Source of the DNA: UBA668 sp040081465
GTDB lineage: Bacteria; Actinomycetota; Acidimicrobiia; Acidimicrobiales; Ilumatobacteraceae
NCBI GenBank assembly: GCA_040081465.1
Contig: JBEBGL010000021.1
Location: 1 to 37,959, forward strand
DNA length: 37,959 nucleotides
Direction of reading: 5' to 3'
Below are positions 15,199-22,803 of this stretch, in pieces; the stretch's first letter is position 1; each line of letters opens with the position of its first letter. The translations under genes and the position numbers were made by a program. Under the pieces are notes generated by a model. The model had not been told where the DNA came from. It did no database searches and saw nothing but the letters and a program-made list of their open reading frames with translations.

Positions 15199-16272
15199 CT
15201 ATTGCGCTTGCTCGTCGTCGGCTGGAGCCAACACCGAGTCGATAGCGGCGAGCGCACGACGAACCGCATCGGCGACTTCGTCGGCAATCGAGCCCGCCGG
15301 GGCAGATTCTGCTGATGCAGTCGGCTGCGCCGGATAACTGTCGGAGGATTGAGCCATCCGCGTAGGAGTGCCGGCCGACTCGGTCGGCGCCTCCGGCCAC
15401 GCGTCGAGTTCCAGCCGTTCTGGAACTCGGGCAACGACTTCCGGCGTCCGAACGAGCGCCAGCTCGGGAGTCTCTGCTGCCGGTGCCGGAACAAATGGTG
15501 CCGGTGCCGGTGCCGGCGCGACTGATGGTGGCGCGATCGGCGCCGCAGCAACCGGTGCGGGAACGACCGGTGCCGGAGCGGCAGGCTCGGGCACCGTGAC
15601 GGCTGGTACGACTAGCGCCGGAACAACCACAGCAGGAACGACAAGCGCCGGAACAACAGGTTGAACCGTGGGCTGCACGACAGGCTTCACGACGGGCTCA
15701 TCCTTGAGCGATTCGTCATTGACGCTGCCATTGAGGAGTGGCTGCGACTGAATGTCGGAGAAGGCGGCTGTGCGCTGATCTTCGGTGACGGCCGGGGCGT
15801 CGGCTGTCGATTGATTGGGCAACCAGCGGTCGATGCCACTTGGGTGGCGCTTGTAAAGCGTCATGACATAGCTGTCGACGGTCTCTTTCGATACCGACGT
15901 CAGCACGTCGTCGGTCATCAGCTCGACGCAAAGTTCCACGGCATGTCGGTCGATCGATTCGTCGCGTTCGAAAAGGCGGCCGAGGTGTTCCGAGCCGCTG
16001 ACCATCACCGAGCCCTTGCTCATTTGCTTGCGGGTGATGACTCCCTCAACCAACAGTCGAACGCCAATGCCACCGTCGGTGGTGCGTTCGGCGAAGTACA
16101 CCTCGCCGTTGATTAGGTAGACGTTTGTTGGCGGGTTCGAGGGCAGGGCCAACTCGCCGGTGAGGTGCTGGTTGCGCGCGGCCTCAATCACGCGCCATGC
16201 GGGGCGTGACGCGGGGGGTTCACCGTTGAACAGGTCCACTTGCACACCCGGTTTTCGGCACGTCCTGACCAT
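15199..16272 (-). CDS. DUF4388-like N-terminal domain protein with Pro/Val-rich tail
   Basis: The first 150 residues or so resemble DUF4388/PatA N-terminal domains, with the typical pattern TGELALPSNPPTNVYLINGEVYFAE followed by a response on how the protein 'needs' a helper: GVRLLVEGVITRKQM. Such domains are found in bacterial signalling and motility regulators. Residues around 200-270 are a low-complexity Pro/Val/Ala stretch built from PALVVPAV-like units, and the C terminus is acidic with a short helix (EVADAVRRALAAIDSVL). No signal peptide or membrane segment is evident. It converges on tadA with 3 nt between the stops. TCTTGAGA at 16274-16281 abuts its start, linking it tentatively to the pilus loci. 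The start codon is uncertain. Confidence 0.65.
   Translation of the reverse strand: MVRTCRKPGVQVDLFNGEPPASRPAWRVIEAARNQHLTGELALPSNPPTNVYLINGEVYFAERTTDGGIGVRLLVEGVITRKQMSKGSVMVSGSEHLGRLFERDESIDRHAVELCVELMTDDVLTSVSKETVDSYVMTLYKRHPSGIDRWLPNQSTADAPAVTEDQRTAAFSDIQSQPLLNGSVNDESLKDEPVVKPVVQPTVQPVVPALVVPAVVVPALVVPAVTVPEPAAPAPVVPAPVAAAPIAPPSVAPAPAPAPFVPAPAAETPELALVRTPEVVARVPERLELDAWPEAPTESAGTPTRMAQSSDSYPAQPTASAESAPAGSIADEVADAVRRALAAIDSVLAPADDEQAQ
15608..15660 (-). repeat. 30-bp period repeat coding for PALVVPAV units
   Basis: On the plus strand ACGACTAGCGCCGGAACAAC (15608 onward) recurs 30 bp later at 15638 with one change within the aligned part. It encodes successive Pro/Val-rich decapeptides of the DUF4388-like protein and may vary in copy number. 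Confidence 0.65.
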
Positions 16273-16370
16273 ATCTTGAGAATTCCTTAGGACATATTGC
16301 CTAGGTGCTGGCCGGCCCCTGTCCTGATGACAAGTGCCGTTAGCCAGGCGCGACCGCTAGCGTGCCGCCC

Positions 16371-16458
16371 GGAAGGGTGCCCGAGCGGCCAAAGGGACAC
16401 GCCTCGAAAGCGTGCGAGGTGAAAGCCTCCGTGGGTTCAAATCCCACCCCTTCCGCCA
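16371..16458 (+). tRNA. tRNA-Ser (CGA)
   Basis: Acceptor GGAAGGG pairs with CCCTTCC (16448-16454); G16455 is the discriminator and CCA is encoded at 16456-16458. The anticodon arm CACGC-CTCGAAA-GCGTG gives anticodon CGA. A long variable arm and T arm GTGGG-TTCAAAT-CCCAC are present. TAGCGT at 16358-16363 ends seven bases before the mature 5' end, so transcription may begin at the tRNA itself. Confidence 0.95.
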
Positions 16459-16475
16459 ATTTCGAGACCGTCGTT

Positions 16476-17540
16476 CTAAACGACAACCCAAGACTCGGCG
16501 GCACCACCGCAGTACGCGACGGCGACCTGCGCGCCATTGTGCAGCCCGGCTTGCGACCGCACGCGCGCCGAAACGACGGTGCCATCGAGCAGGCGAATCG
16601 AGACTCGAGCGTCGTGACCGTAGAAGTCAAGGTGCTCGACGACCCCCGGTTCCCCATCGGCGCCGACCGCTACATCTTCGGGGCGAATCAACACCGTGAC
16701 TGCTCCGTTCGCTTCGGTTGCGGCGAGAGGCACGCGGCCCAGCGCGGTGAGTGCAATTCCATCCGTGGCAGTCGCGGGTAGCACGTTTGCTTCGCCGACG
16801 AATGCAGCCACCCATCTATCGATCGGTCGGCGGTACAACTCCTCAGGAGTGCCCAACTGACGCAATCGTCCTTCGTGCATCACGCCGACGATGTCGCCCA
16901 TAACGAAGGCTTCGTCTTGATCGTGCGTGACGAACACTGTGGTCACTCCGACTTCGCGCAAGATGCGCGCAACATCGCCGCGCAGCTGTGTGCGCAAGTT
17001 TGCGTCGAGCGCCGAGAACGGTTCGTCAAGCAACAGCACTGCGGGCTTTGGTGCCAACGATCGCGCGAGCGCGATGCGTTGTTGTTGACCACCCGACAAA
17101 CTGCCCGGCAAGCGGTCGGCGAACTCGCGCATCTCGACCAGCTCTAACAACTCATTCACACGCGCGTCCCGATCAGCGCGTTCCGCACGGCGTAGCCCGA
17201 AGCCAATGTTGCCGGCAGCTGTCAGGTGCGGGAAGAGAGCCGGGTCTTGGAACACCATGCCAACGTTGCGGCGTTGCGGCGGCACCCAAGTTTCCGGGCC
17301 GCTGACCGTCTCATCACCCATTCGAACTGTGCCCGAGCGCGGCCGTTCAAGCCCGGCGATGGCTCGCAGCAATGTCGTCTTGCCGCAGCCAGAAGGGCCG
17401 AGCAACACCGTGATCGACCCTGCCGGTGCGTGCAGCGAAACGTCGCACACAACCGGTGCAGCCTGGCCGTAACCAATGCTGACTCCCTCAACCTCGATCG
17501 CAACGGATCGTTGAGGCTTTGGATCGCCGTCAGAGGTCAC
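16476..17540 (-). CDS. fbpC: Ferric iron ABC transporter ATP-binding protein
   Basis: This 354-residue ATPase energises an FbpABC-type ferric importer. It has Walker A GPSGCGKT (48-55), Q-loop VFQDPALFPH, signature LSGGQQQR (148-155), Walker B VLLLDEP (168-174), the switch VTHDQ, and a C-terminal TOBE-like region (about 245-354) starting GEANVLP. Sequence alone cannot exclude a polyamine or thiamine importer, but the permease and binding protein next to it favour iron. Its start overlaps the end of the permease gene by 11 nt, so translation is coupled. The stop lies 17 nt from tRNA-Ser(CGA), convergent. Confidence 0.88.
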   Translation of the reverse strand: MTSDGDPKPQRSVAIEVEGVSIGYGQAAPVVCDVSLHAPAGSITVLLGPSGCGKTTLLRAIAGLERPRSGTVRMGDETVSGPETWVPPQRRNVGMVFQDPALFPHLTAAGNIGFGLRRAERADRDARVNELLELVEMREFADRLPGSLSGGQQQRIALARSLAPKPAVLLLDEPFSALDANLRTQLRGDVARILREVGVTTVFVTHDQDEAFVMGDIVGVMHEGRLRQLGTPEELYRRPIDRWVAAFVGEANVLPATATDGIALTALGRVPLAATEANGAVTVLIRPEDVAVGADGEPGVVEHLDFYGHDARVSIRLLDGTVVSARVRSQAGLHNGAQVAVAYCGGAAESWVVV

Positions 17541-19107
17541 GGGTTACACCGTCTCGGAACACCAACAGCCAGGACAAGGTTCCCGACACAGCTAGCAGCG
17601 CAAGCGATCCGACGGCCGCGTTGGCGAGAAATCCCTCTTCGAACGATGCCCATACGTCGGTGGAAAGTGTACGGAACCCAATTGGTGCGAGCAGCAAAGT
17701 CGCCGGCAACTCCTTGACGACCGCAAGCACAACTAGGCCGCCGCCGGCGACGAGCCCATTGCGCATGAGCGGTAGTTCGATGCGCAGTAATCGTCGCCAC
17801 CAACTGGGCTCGATCAGTCGGCTCGAGTCGAGCACCGCGGGCGACACTGCACGAACACCTTGCTCGACGGATCCGAGCGCCTGGCTACCGAAGTGGACGA
17901 CGTACGCCACGATCAGTAGCGGCATCGTCTGGTACAGGCGATTGAGGGTCGGTGTGTTTAGTGCAAGCACGGCGATCGAGAGTGCGATGACGATTGCCGG
18001 AAGTGCGAAGCCAGCAACAATTGCGACGCTCGCGGCTCGGCCCGCGACATCGCGGTGGCGGATCGCGCTGATGGCGACCGGCAGGACTACGAGCAATGTC
18101 ACGATTGCAGTCAGCACCGCGACCTGTGCTGTGTTTTGAATCGGCGTCAGCAGATCGCCGAGGCTTACCCGACCTTCGCGAATGCCCCGCGCCGCCCACG
18201 TGATGAGGCTTGATAATGGTGCGCCAATTCCGACCGCGACAACACCAACGCATACGAGCAACGCGAATGGCGCGGCCCACCCGAGGCGTACAAGCCGCGC
18301 AGGTCCTGTTCCGGCACGCACGTCCGTTGCGACGCGCCCGTAACCAGCGCGGACAGCTGCGACCACTGCAAGCGATGCGGCAAACAACATCGCTGCGGCC
18401 ATGAACGACGTTGCGCGATCCACCTGTCGCGTCGCATAGATCACTCGGGTGAGTGTGTCGAAGCCGAGTAGTTGCACCGCGCCGAACTCGGACAACATGT
18501 AGAGCGCGACGATGAGAGTGCCACCGACGATCGCGGCGCGTATTTGAGGGAACGTGATGCGCACGAATCTTTCGATCGCTGAAGCGCCGAGCAGTTGCGC
18601 GCTCTCGTCGAGGCTCGCCCGCAAGGCGCGTAGACGTGCCGACACTGGCAGCAGTACGAACGGATACGAGAAGAGTGTGAGCAGTAGCCACGCAGGGAAG
18701 AGGCCGCGAATCCGCCGTGGTGGTTCAGCGCCGAGCGCTTCCCAGATCGATGCCAAGAATCCACCGGGCGTGAAGCCGGCCAAGATTGCCGTCGTACCGA
18801 CGAAAGAGGGCAACGCAATCGGTAGCACCAGCAACACGCGCCAAACGCGGCGACCGGGCAAGTCGGTGCACGTGGTTAGCCACGCAAGGGTGGTGCCCAA
18901 TATGGCTGCCGACAGCGAGACGAGTAGCGCCAACTGCAGGCTGCGCAACGCTGGTTCCCGCAACTCAGCAAGCGTGTCGGCTGCCGAGCCACCGAAGGTT
19001 GCCGCCCTCCACACGACGAGTAGACCCGGCGCGACAAACAGCGCAGCGATGGCGACAACACCGAGCTGTCGCGGAAACCGACCTGCCTCTGCGCGCGAAG
19101 TCACCAC
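17530..19107 (-). CDS. fbpB: Ferric iron ABC transporter permease
   Basis: This 525-residue permease has about twelve membrane segments arranged as two fused BPD_transp_1 units, the arrangement typical of FbpB. Each half carries an EAA-like cytoplasmic loop: one around DESAQLLGASAIERFVRITFPQIRAA with Gly at the expected position, the other around PAVLDSSRLIEPSWWRRLLRIELPLMRNG. It passes ferric iron across the inner membrane. Translation begins at a GTG, 19 nt downstream of the fbpA stop. A hairpin at 19115-19131 covers the end of fbpA. Confidence 0.88.
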   Translation of the reverse strand: MVTSRAEAGRFPRQLGVVAIAALFVAPGLLVVWRAATFGGSAADTLAELREPALRSLQLALLVSLSAAILGTTLAWLTTCTDLPGRRVWRVLLVLPIALPSFVGTTAILAGFTPGGFLASIWEALGAEPPRRIRGLFPAWLLLTLFSYPFVLLPVSARLRALRASLDESAQLLGASAIERFVRITFPQIRAAIVGGTLIVALYMLSEFGAVQLLGFDTLTRVIYATRQVDRATSFMAAAMLFAASLAVVAAVRAGYGRVATDVRAGTGPARLVRLGWAAPFALLVCVGVVAVGIGAPLSSLITWAARGIREGRVSLGDLLTPIQNTAQVAVLTAIVTLLVVLPVAISAIRHRDVAGRAASVAIVAGFALPAIVIALSIAVLALNTPTLNRLYQTMPLLIVAYVVHFGSQALGSVEQGVRAVSPAVLDSSRLIEPSWWRRLLRIELPLMRNGLVAGGGLVVLAVVKELPATLLLAPIGFRTLSTDVWASFEEGFLANAAVGSLALLAVSGTLSWLLVFRDGVTRDL

Positions 19108-19114
19108 AAGCTCA

Positions 19115-19131
19115 GCTGATCACAGATCAGC
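19115..19131 (-). other. Hairpin at the fbpA stop codon
   Basis: GCTGATC and GATCAGC form a perfect 7-bp stem with a 3-nt loop. It overlaps the fbpA stop (19127-19129) and lies just before the fbpB start. No T-run follows. Such hairpins can protect the upstream mRNA end so that the binding protein is made in excess over the membrane subunit (inference). Confidence 0.5.
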
Positions 19132-20140
19132 CTGCAAGCCCCGCCTCGGTGATCATCTCGCGGGTGCGTTGTAAGCCTGCACCGAGGTCAGAAAAGTCGA
19201 TACCACCGACGTCGGCGAACGTGATCGACGGAATTCCCGAAGAGGGTGTCGACCCGATGGCGAGGGGGTACTCGAACGTCTCGTCGGCGAAGTACTTCTG
19301 CGCCTCGACACCGAGCAGCCACTCGACGAGCTTCAGTGCGTCTTCGTTGCCGTCGGCCCCTTCGAGGATTGCGATACCGGTGATGATCAGCAGCGCGCCG
19401 GGGTCGCCTTCGTCGAACACGTGGTTCGCCGTCGGGCTATCGGGGACTTCAACTAGACGGCGGTAGTTGTAGTAGTGGTTGACGAGTCCGACCTCCACTT
19501 CGCCGCGTGCGACAGCCTCGACGATGGCGTTGTTGTTTTCGTAGGTGACCGGATCGTTAGCCGCGAGTCCTTCGAGGAACGCAATCGTCGCGTCGTCGCC
19601 TTCAGTGATCCGCATCGCCGTGACGAAGTCTTGGAACGAACCATTGCCTGGGGCGACGCCGATCCTGCCCTTCCATTCCGGGTCTGTCAGATCGAACACT
19701 GAACTCGGAAGCGATTCGGCATCGAGGAGATCGGAGTTGTACACCAGCACTCGCTGGCGGCCAGTGAGCCCAACCCAACGCTCTTCGTCATCGCGCACCT
19801 CGGTTGGGACGAGTTCGAGAACGTTGCTGGGCAATGTCGCGAGGCGCCCGCGATCCTCCAGGTAACCCATCGCTCCGGGGCTCTGGGAAATGAACACGTC
19901 GACGTTGTCGCGACCGGCCTCGGCTTCCTCGTCAAGCAAGAGCGCCAGATCGGCCGATTGCCCGTACTTAACCTCGACTTTGATGCCTGTCTCCTTGGAA
20001 AAGTCGTCCAATATCGGGCCGATGAGGTCGTCGGTGCGGCCCGAGTAGATGGTCAGGTCTGCTTCGTCCTCACCACACGAGCTTCCGAGGGCGACGAGGG
20101 AGATCAGGAGTGCGCTGCTGAGCGTGAGGCGACGGTTCAT
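19127..20140 (-). CDS. fbpA: Ferric iron-binding lipoprotein
   Basis: This 337-residue extracytoplasmic solute-binding protein delivers iron to the permease. It has a signal peptide with a lipobox-like end and Cys22 (ALGSSC), so it should be a lipoprotein. The mature part begins LTIYSGRTDDLIGPILDDF, a usual FbpA start, and Tyr223-Tyr224 in VNHYYNYRR is the conserved tyrosine pair that ligates Fe(III) in FbpA proteins. The open frame continues to 20236, but the extension lacks a signal-like character and the ATG at 20140 gives a correct signal peptide. TAACCT (20153 to 20148 on the minus strand) ends seven bases before that ATG. Confidence 0.9.
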   Translation of the reverse strand: MNRRLTLSSALLISLVALGSSCGEDEADLTIYSGRTDDLIGPILDDFSKETGIKVEVKYGQSADLALLLDEEAEAGRDNVDVFISQSPGAMGYLEDRGRLATLPSNVLELVPTEVRDDEERWVGLTGRQRVLVYNSDLLDAESLPSSVFDLTDPEWKGRIGVAPGNGSFQDFVTAMRITEGDDATIAFLEGLAANDPVTYENNNAIVEAVARGEVEVGLVNHYYNYRRLVEVPDSPTANHVFDEGDPGALLIITGIAILEGADGNEDALKLVEWLLGVEAQKYFADETFEYPLAIGSTPSSGIPSITFADVGGIDFSDLGAGLQRTREMITEAGLAG

Positions 20141-20147
20141 AACCCGC

Positions 20148-20190
20148 AGGTTATCCCTCCTTTGCCTTAGTTGACAAGTATGCCTAACAT
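20148..20190. promoter_or_regulatory. Overlapping divergent promoters of fbpA and the ligase fusion gene
   Basis: On the minus strand TTGTCA (20177-20172) and TAACCT (20153-20148) are 18 bp apart, with the fbpA ATG seven bases further. On the plus strand TTGCCT (20162-20167) and TAACAT (20185-20190) are 17 bp apart, with the ligase ATG six bases further. TTAG (20167-20170) and CTAA (20184-20187) mark a weak partial palindrome in the overlap. That is too poor a match to call an IdeR/DtxR box, though the position would suit one. Confidence 0.5.
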
Positions 20191-20196
20191 TGCTCC

Positions 20197-22803
20197 ATGC
20201 TCGTGGAAAGAACCGTCCGGGAGGGGATCGCGTCAAGCGTGCACCGCTTTGCCCGGTCGCAGCCCACCGCAGTGGCGCTAGTCGACGGTCAGCGAGTTGT
20301 CGACTATCAGGAGCTGTCCGCGCTGGTTAAAGAGCGCGCCGCCAGTTGGGAGCTTGCGCCACGCTCGTTGGTCGTTCTTGGTGGGACGTCGAGTCTTGGA
20401 TTTGTGGTGGCGTATCTGTCGTTGCTCGAGGCCGGGCATGTCGCACTTCTCGGCGGTGATCGGTGCGCCCAACTGGCAGGCGCATGGCGACCGGCGGCGG
20501 TCGCCATGGCCGACAGCGAGGGCACGAACGTCGAGCGATTCGATGCTGAGACGCACGAGCTCCATCCGGATCTTGCCCTACTGCTCAGTACTTCCGGTTC
20601 GACCGGTTCCCCGAAGCTCGTGCGACTCTCATACAAGAACGTCGCCTCCAACGCCGGCGCCATCGCCGAGTACCTCTCGCTGACTCAGGGCGACCGAGCG
20701 ATCACTTCGCTGCCGCTGCACTACTGCTACGGACTTTCGGTGCTCCACTCGCACCTGGTTGTTGGGGCTTCGGTGGTGCTTACGAACGCATCGGTGGTCG
20801 ACCCATGCTTCCGTTATTCGCTCGAGCACTTTGAGGTCACGAACTTCGCTGGCGTGCCGCACACATTCGAGCTGCTCGACCGCTCGCGTTTCGACGAACT
20901 CACGCTGCCTCACTTGCGATTGCTAACTGTTGCTGGCGGCCGATTGGCCCCCGACAGAGTGCAGTCGTGGGCGCATCGCCTGGATCAACGCGGAGCCAGG
21001 CTCTTCGTGATGTACGGCCAGACGGAGGCGACTGCGCGCATGGCGTACCTTCCGCCGGAACTTGCCGCGACGTGTCCGAGCGCGATTGGCGTGCCGGTGC
21101 CAGGCGGCGCGATCGAGTTGCGTCCGCATCCGGCTGTGGCTGATTGCGATGTTGGGGAGATCGTTTACACCGGACCGAACGTGATGATGGGTTACGCCGA
21201 CCAGCCTTCTCAACTCGCTGATGGTCACACTCTTACCGAACTACGCACCGGCGATCTTGCGCGACTTCGTCCGGAAGGCGTCTACGAGATCGTCGGTCGC
21301 GCCGCGCGGTTCGTCAAGCCTTTCGGTCTGCGCATCGATCTCGATCATGTGGAGCGTGAGTTGATTCGCTCCGGCGTTGCTAGCGCCAGCGAGATAGCTG
21401 TGGTGGGGGACGACACGCGACTGGTTGTCGCCACTCAGGCGGCCGCGGCGGGTCTCGGCGCCCTTAGGGCGTCGATCGTCGAGTTGACCAATCTTCCCGA
21501 CCGGTGCGTGCACGTCGTGCACTGTGACGAGTTGCCGCGCACCGCGAGTGGAAAGGTTGACGCGACAGCTTTGCTAGCGAGCGCAACGGAGGCCGAAATC
21601 GCGGTGGAATCAGGCCCGGTCGCAACGCACGGGACGCAGACGGTCGCGGCGATGTTCGCCGAGATCCTCGGTCGTGCCGATGTTCGCGACACCGACACGT
21701 TCATCTCTCTTGGCGGTGACTCACTCAGTTACATCGAGTGCGGTCTGCAGTTGGAAGGCATCATCGGGCGATTGCCCGACGATTGGCATGTCACTGCAGT
21801 CGCCGATCTCGAGTGCTTGAATGCGGGAACCACGCCCAGTCGTTTGGTGCGACTCGACATCACGGTGCTGATGCGCGCCTTCTCGATCTGCGCGGTGGTG
21901 TGCACACACATGGGGTTGTATCGCTTCCCAGGCGGTGCGCACCTACTGCTCGCGGTTGTCGGCTACAACTTTGCGCGCTTTCTGTTGGCGGCGGAGACAG
22001 GCCGTGCGCGCCTTCTTGCCGGTTTGCGCACCGCCGCACGTGTCGCGATCCCTACGTCGGTGTGGATTGGCGTCAACATGCTGATTGCCGGCGGCTACAG
22101 CTTTGGCGCGCTCGCGCTCGTCAACAACTACACAGGCTCGTCGTATCGCCGCGAGGGGCGTTGGCAGTATTGGTTCTTTGAAGTGTTCGTTCAGTTGCTC
22201 TTAGTCACGTCGGTGCTGATGGCGGTTCCTCTGGTGAGGCGCCTCGAGCGTCGGCTGCCGTTCTTGTTTCCGCTAGTTCTGTTGGCACCGTTGCTGATGT
22301 TCCGATTCCGGTCGTGGGAACTCGGCGATCATTACAACTATCTGTTTCGCACGCACACGGTGGCGTGGTTCTTCGTGTTGGGTTGGGCTACGCAACGCGC
22401 CGATCGGGTGTGGAAACGGGCATTGCTCTCCGCATTGGCGATCGCCGTGGTTCCGGACTTCTTCGGCCGCAGTCAGCGCGAGGTTTTCATAGTGGTCGGG
22501 CTCATCGCGCTTGCATGGTTGCCAGTGATTCCTGTGCCGCGCATCTTGGTGCGGCCGATGAGCGCGCTTGCTTCCGCCAGCATGTGGATCTTCCTCGTTC
22601 ACTGGCAGCTGTTTCCACCGCTCGACGAACTGCTGAAGCGCGAGGTCGCCTTTGCGCTCACGATCGCCAGCGGCGTCGCCGTGTGGTGGATCTCGTTGCG
22701 TGCGTTGGTGCTACTGCGCGCCGTTCCGGCGATGGTCGCAGATCGCTTCTATTCGCAGGTGAAGCCGTCTTCGGGTGCGTTGGCGACCGGGTCGATTAGG
22801 TAG
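20197..22803 (+). CDS. Adenylating ligase-carrier protein-acyltransferase fusion
   Basis: This 868-residue protein has three parts. Residues 1-465 are an AMP-dependent acyl/amino acid ligase with STSGSTGSPK (131-140), YGQTEA (273-278), TGD (351-353) and catalytic Lys453 in RTASGK. Residues about 478-545 are a phosphopantetheine carrier with LGGDSL and attachment Ser509. Residues about 555-868 are a polytopic membrane domain resembling acyltransferase family 3, beginning with an Arg560...His571 pair where family members carry their conserved Arg and His. A likely activity is to activate an acid, load it on the carrier and transfer it across or at the membrane to a surface or lipid acceptor. 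The substrate is unknown. The start fits a leaderless promoter, and the end overlaps the convergent hydrolase gene by 55 bp. Confidence 0.82.
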   Translation: MLVERTVREGIASSVHRFARSQPTAVALVDGQRVVDYQELSALVKERAASWELAPRSLVVLGGTSSLGFVVAYLSLLEAGHVALLGGDRCAQLAGAWRPAAVAMADSEGTNVERFDAETHELHPDLALLLSTSGSTGSPKLVRLSYKNVASNAGAIAEYLSLTQGDRAITSLPLHYCYGLSVLHSHLVVGASVVLTNASVVDPCFRYSLEHFEVTNFAGVPHTFELLDRSRFDELTLPHLRLLTVAGGRLAPDRVQSWAHRLDQRGARLFVMYGQTEATARMAYLPPELAATCPSAIGVPVPGGAIELRPHPAVADCDVGEIVYTGPNVMMGYADQPSQLADGHTLTELRTGDLARLRPEGVYEIVGRAARFVKPFGLRIDLDHVERELIRSGVASASEIAVVGDDTRLVVATQAAAAGLGALRASIVELTNLPDRCVHVVHCDELPRTASGKVDATALLASATEAEIAVESGPVATHGTQTVAAMFAEILGRADVRDTDTFISLGGDSLSYIECGLQLEGIIGRLPDDWHVTAVADLECLNAGTTPSRLVRLDITVLMRAFSICAVVCTHMGLYRFPGGAHLLLAVVGYNFARFLLAAETGRARLLAGLRTAARVAIPTSVWIGVNMLIAGGYSFGALALVNNYTGSSYRREGRWQYWFFEVFVQLLLVTSVLMAVPLVRRLERRLPFLFPLVLLAPLLMFRFRSWELGDHYNYLFRTHTVAWFFVLGWATQRADRVWKRALLSALAIAVVPDFFGRSQREVFIVVGLIALAWLPVIPVPRILVRPMSALASASMWIFLVHWQLFPPLDELLKREVAFALTIASGVAVWWISLRALVLLRAVPAMVADRFYSQVKPSSGALATGSIR

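Noticed and set aside
20167..20187. IdeR/DtxR iron box
   Set aside because: Only TTAG and CTAA ends match; spacing and centre do not fit the 19-bp consensus, so it is noted only as weak symmetry.
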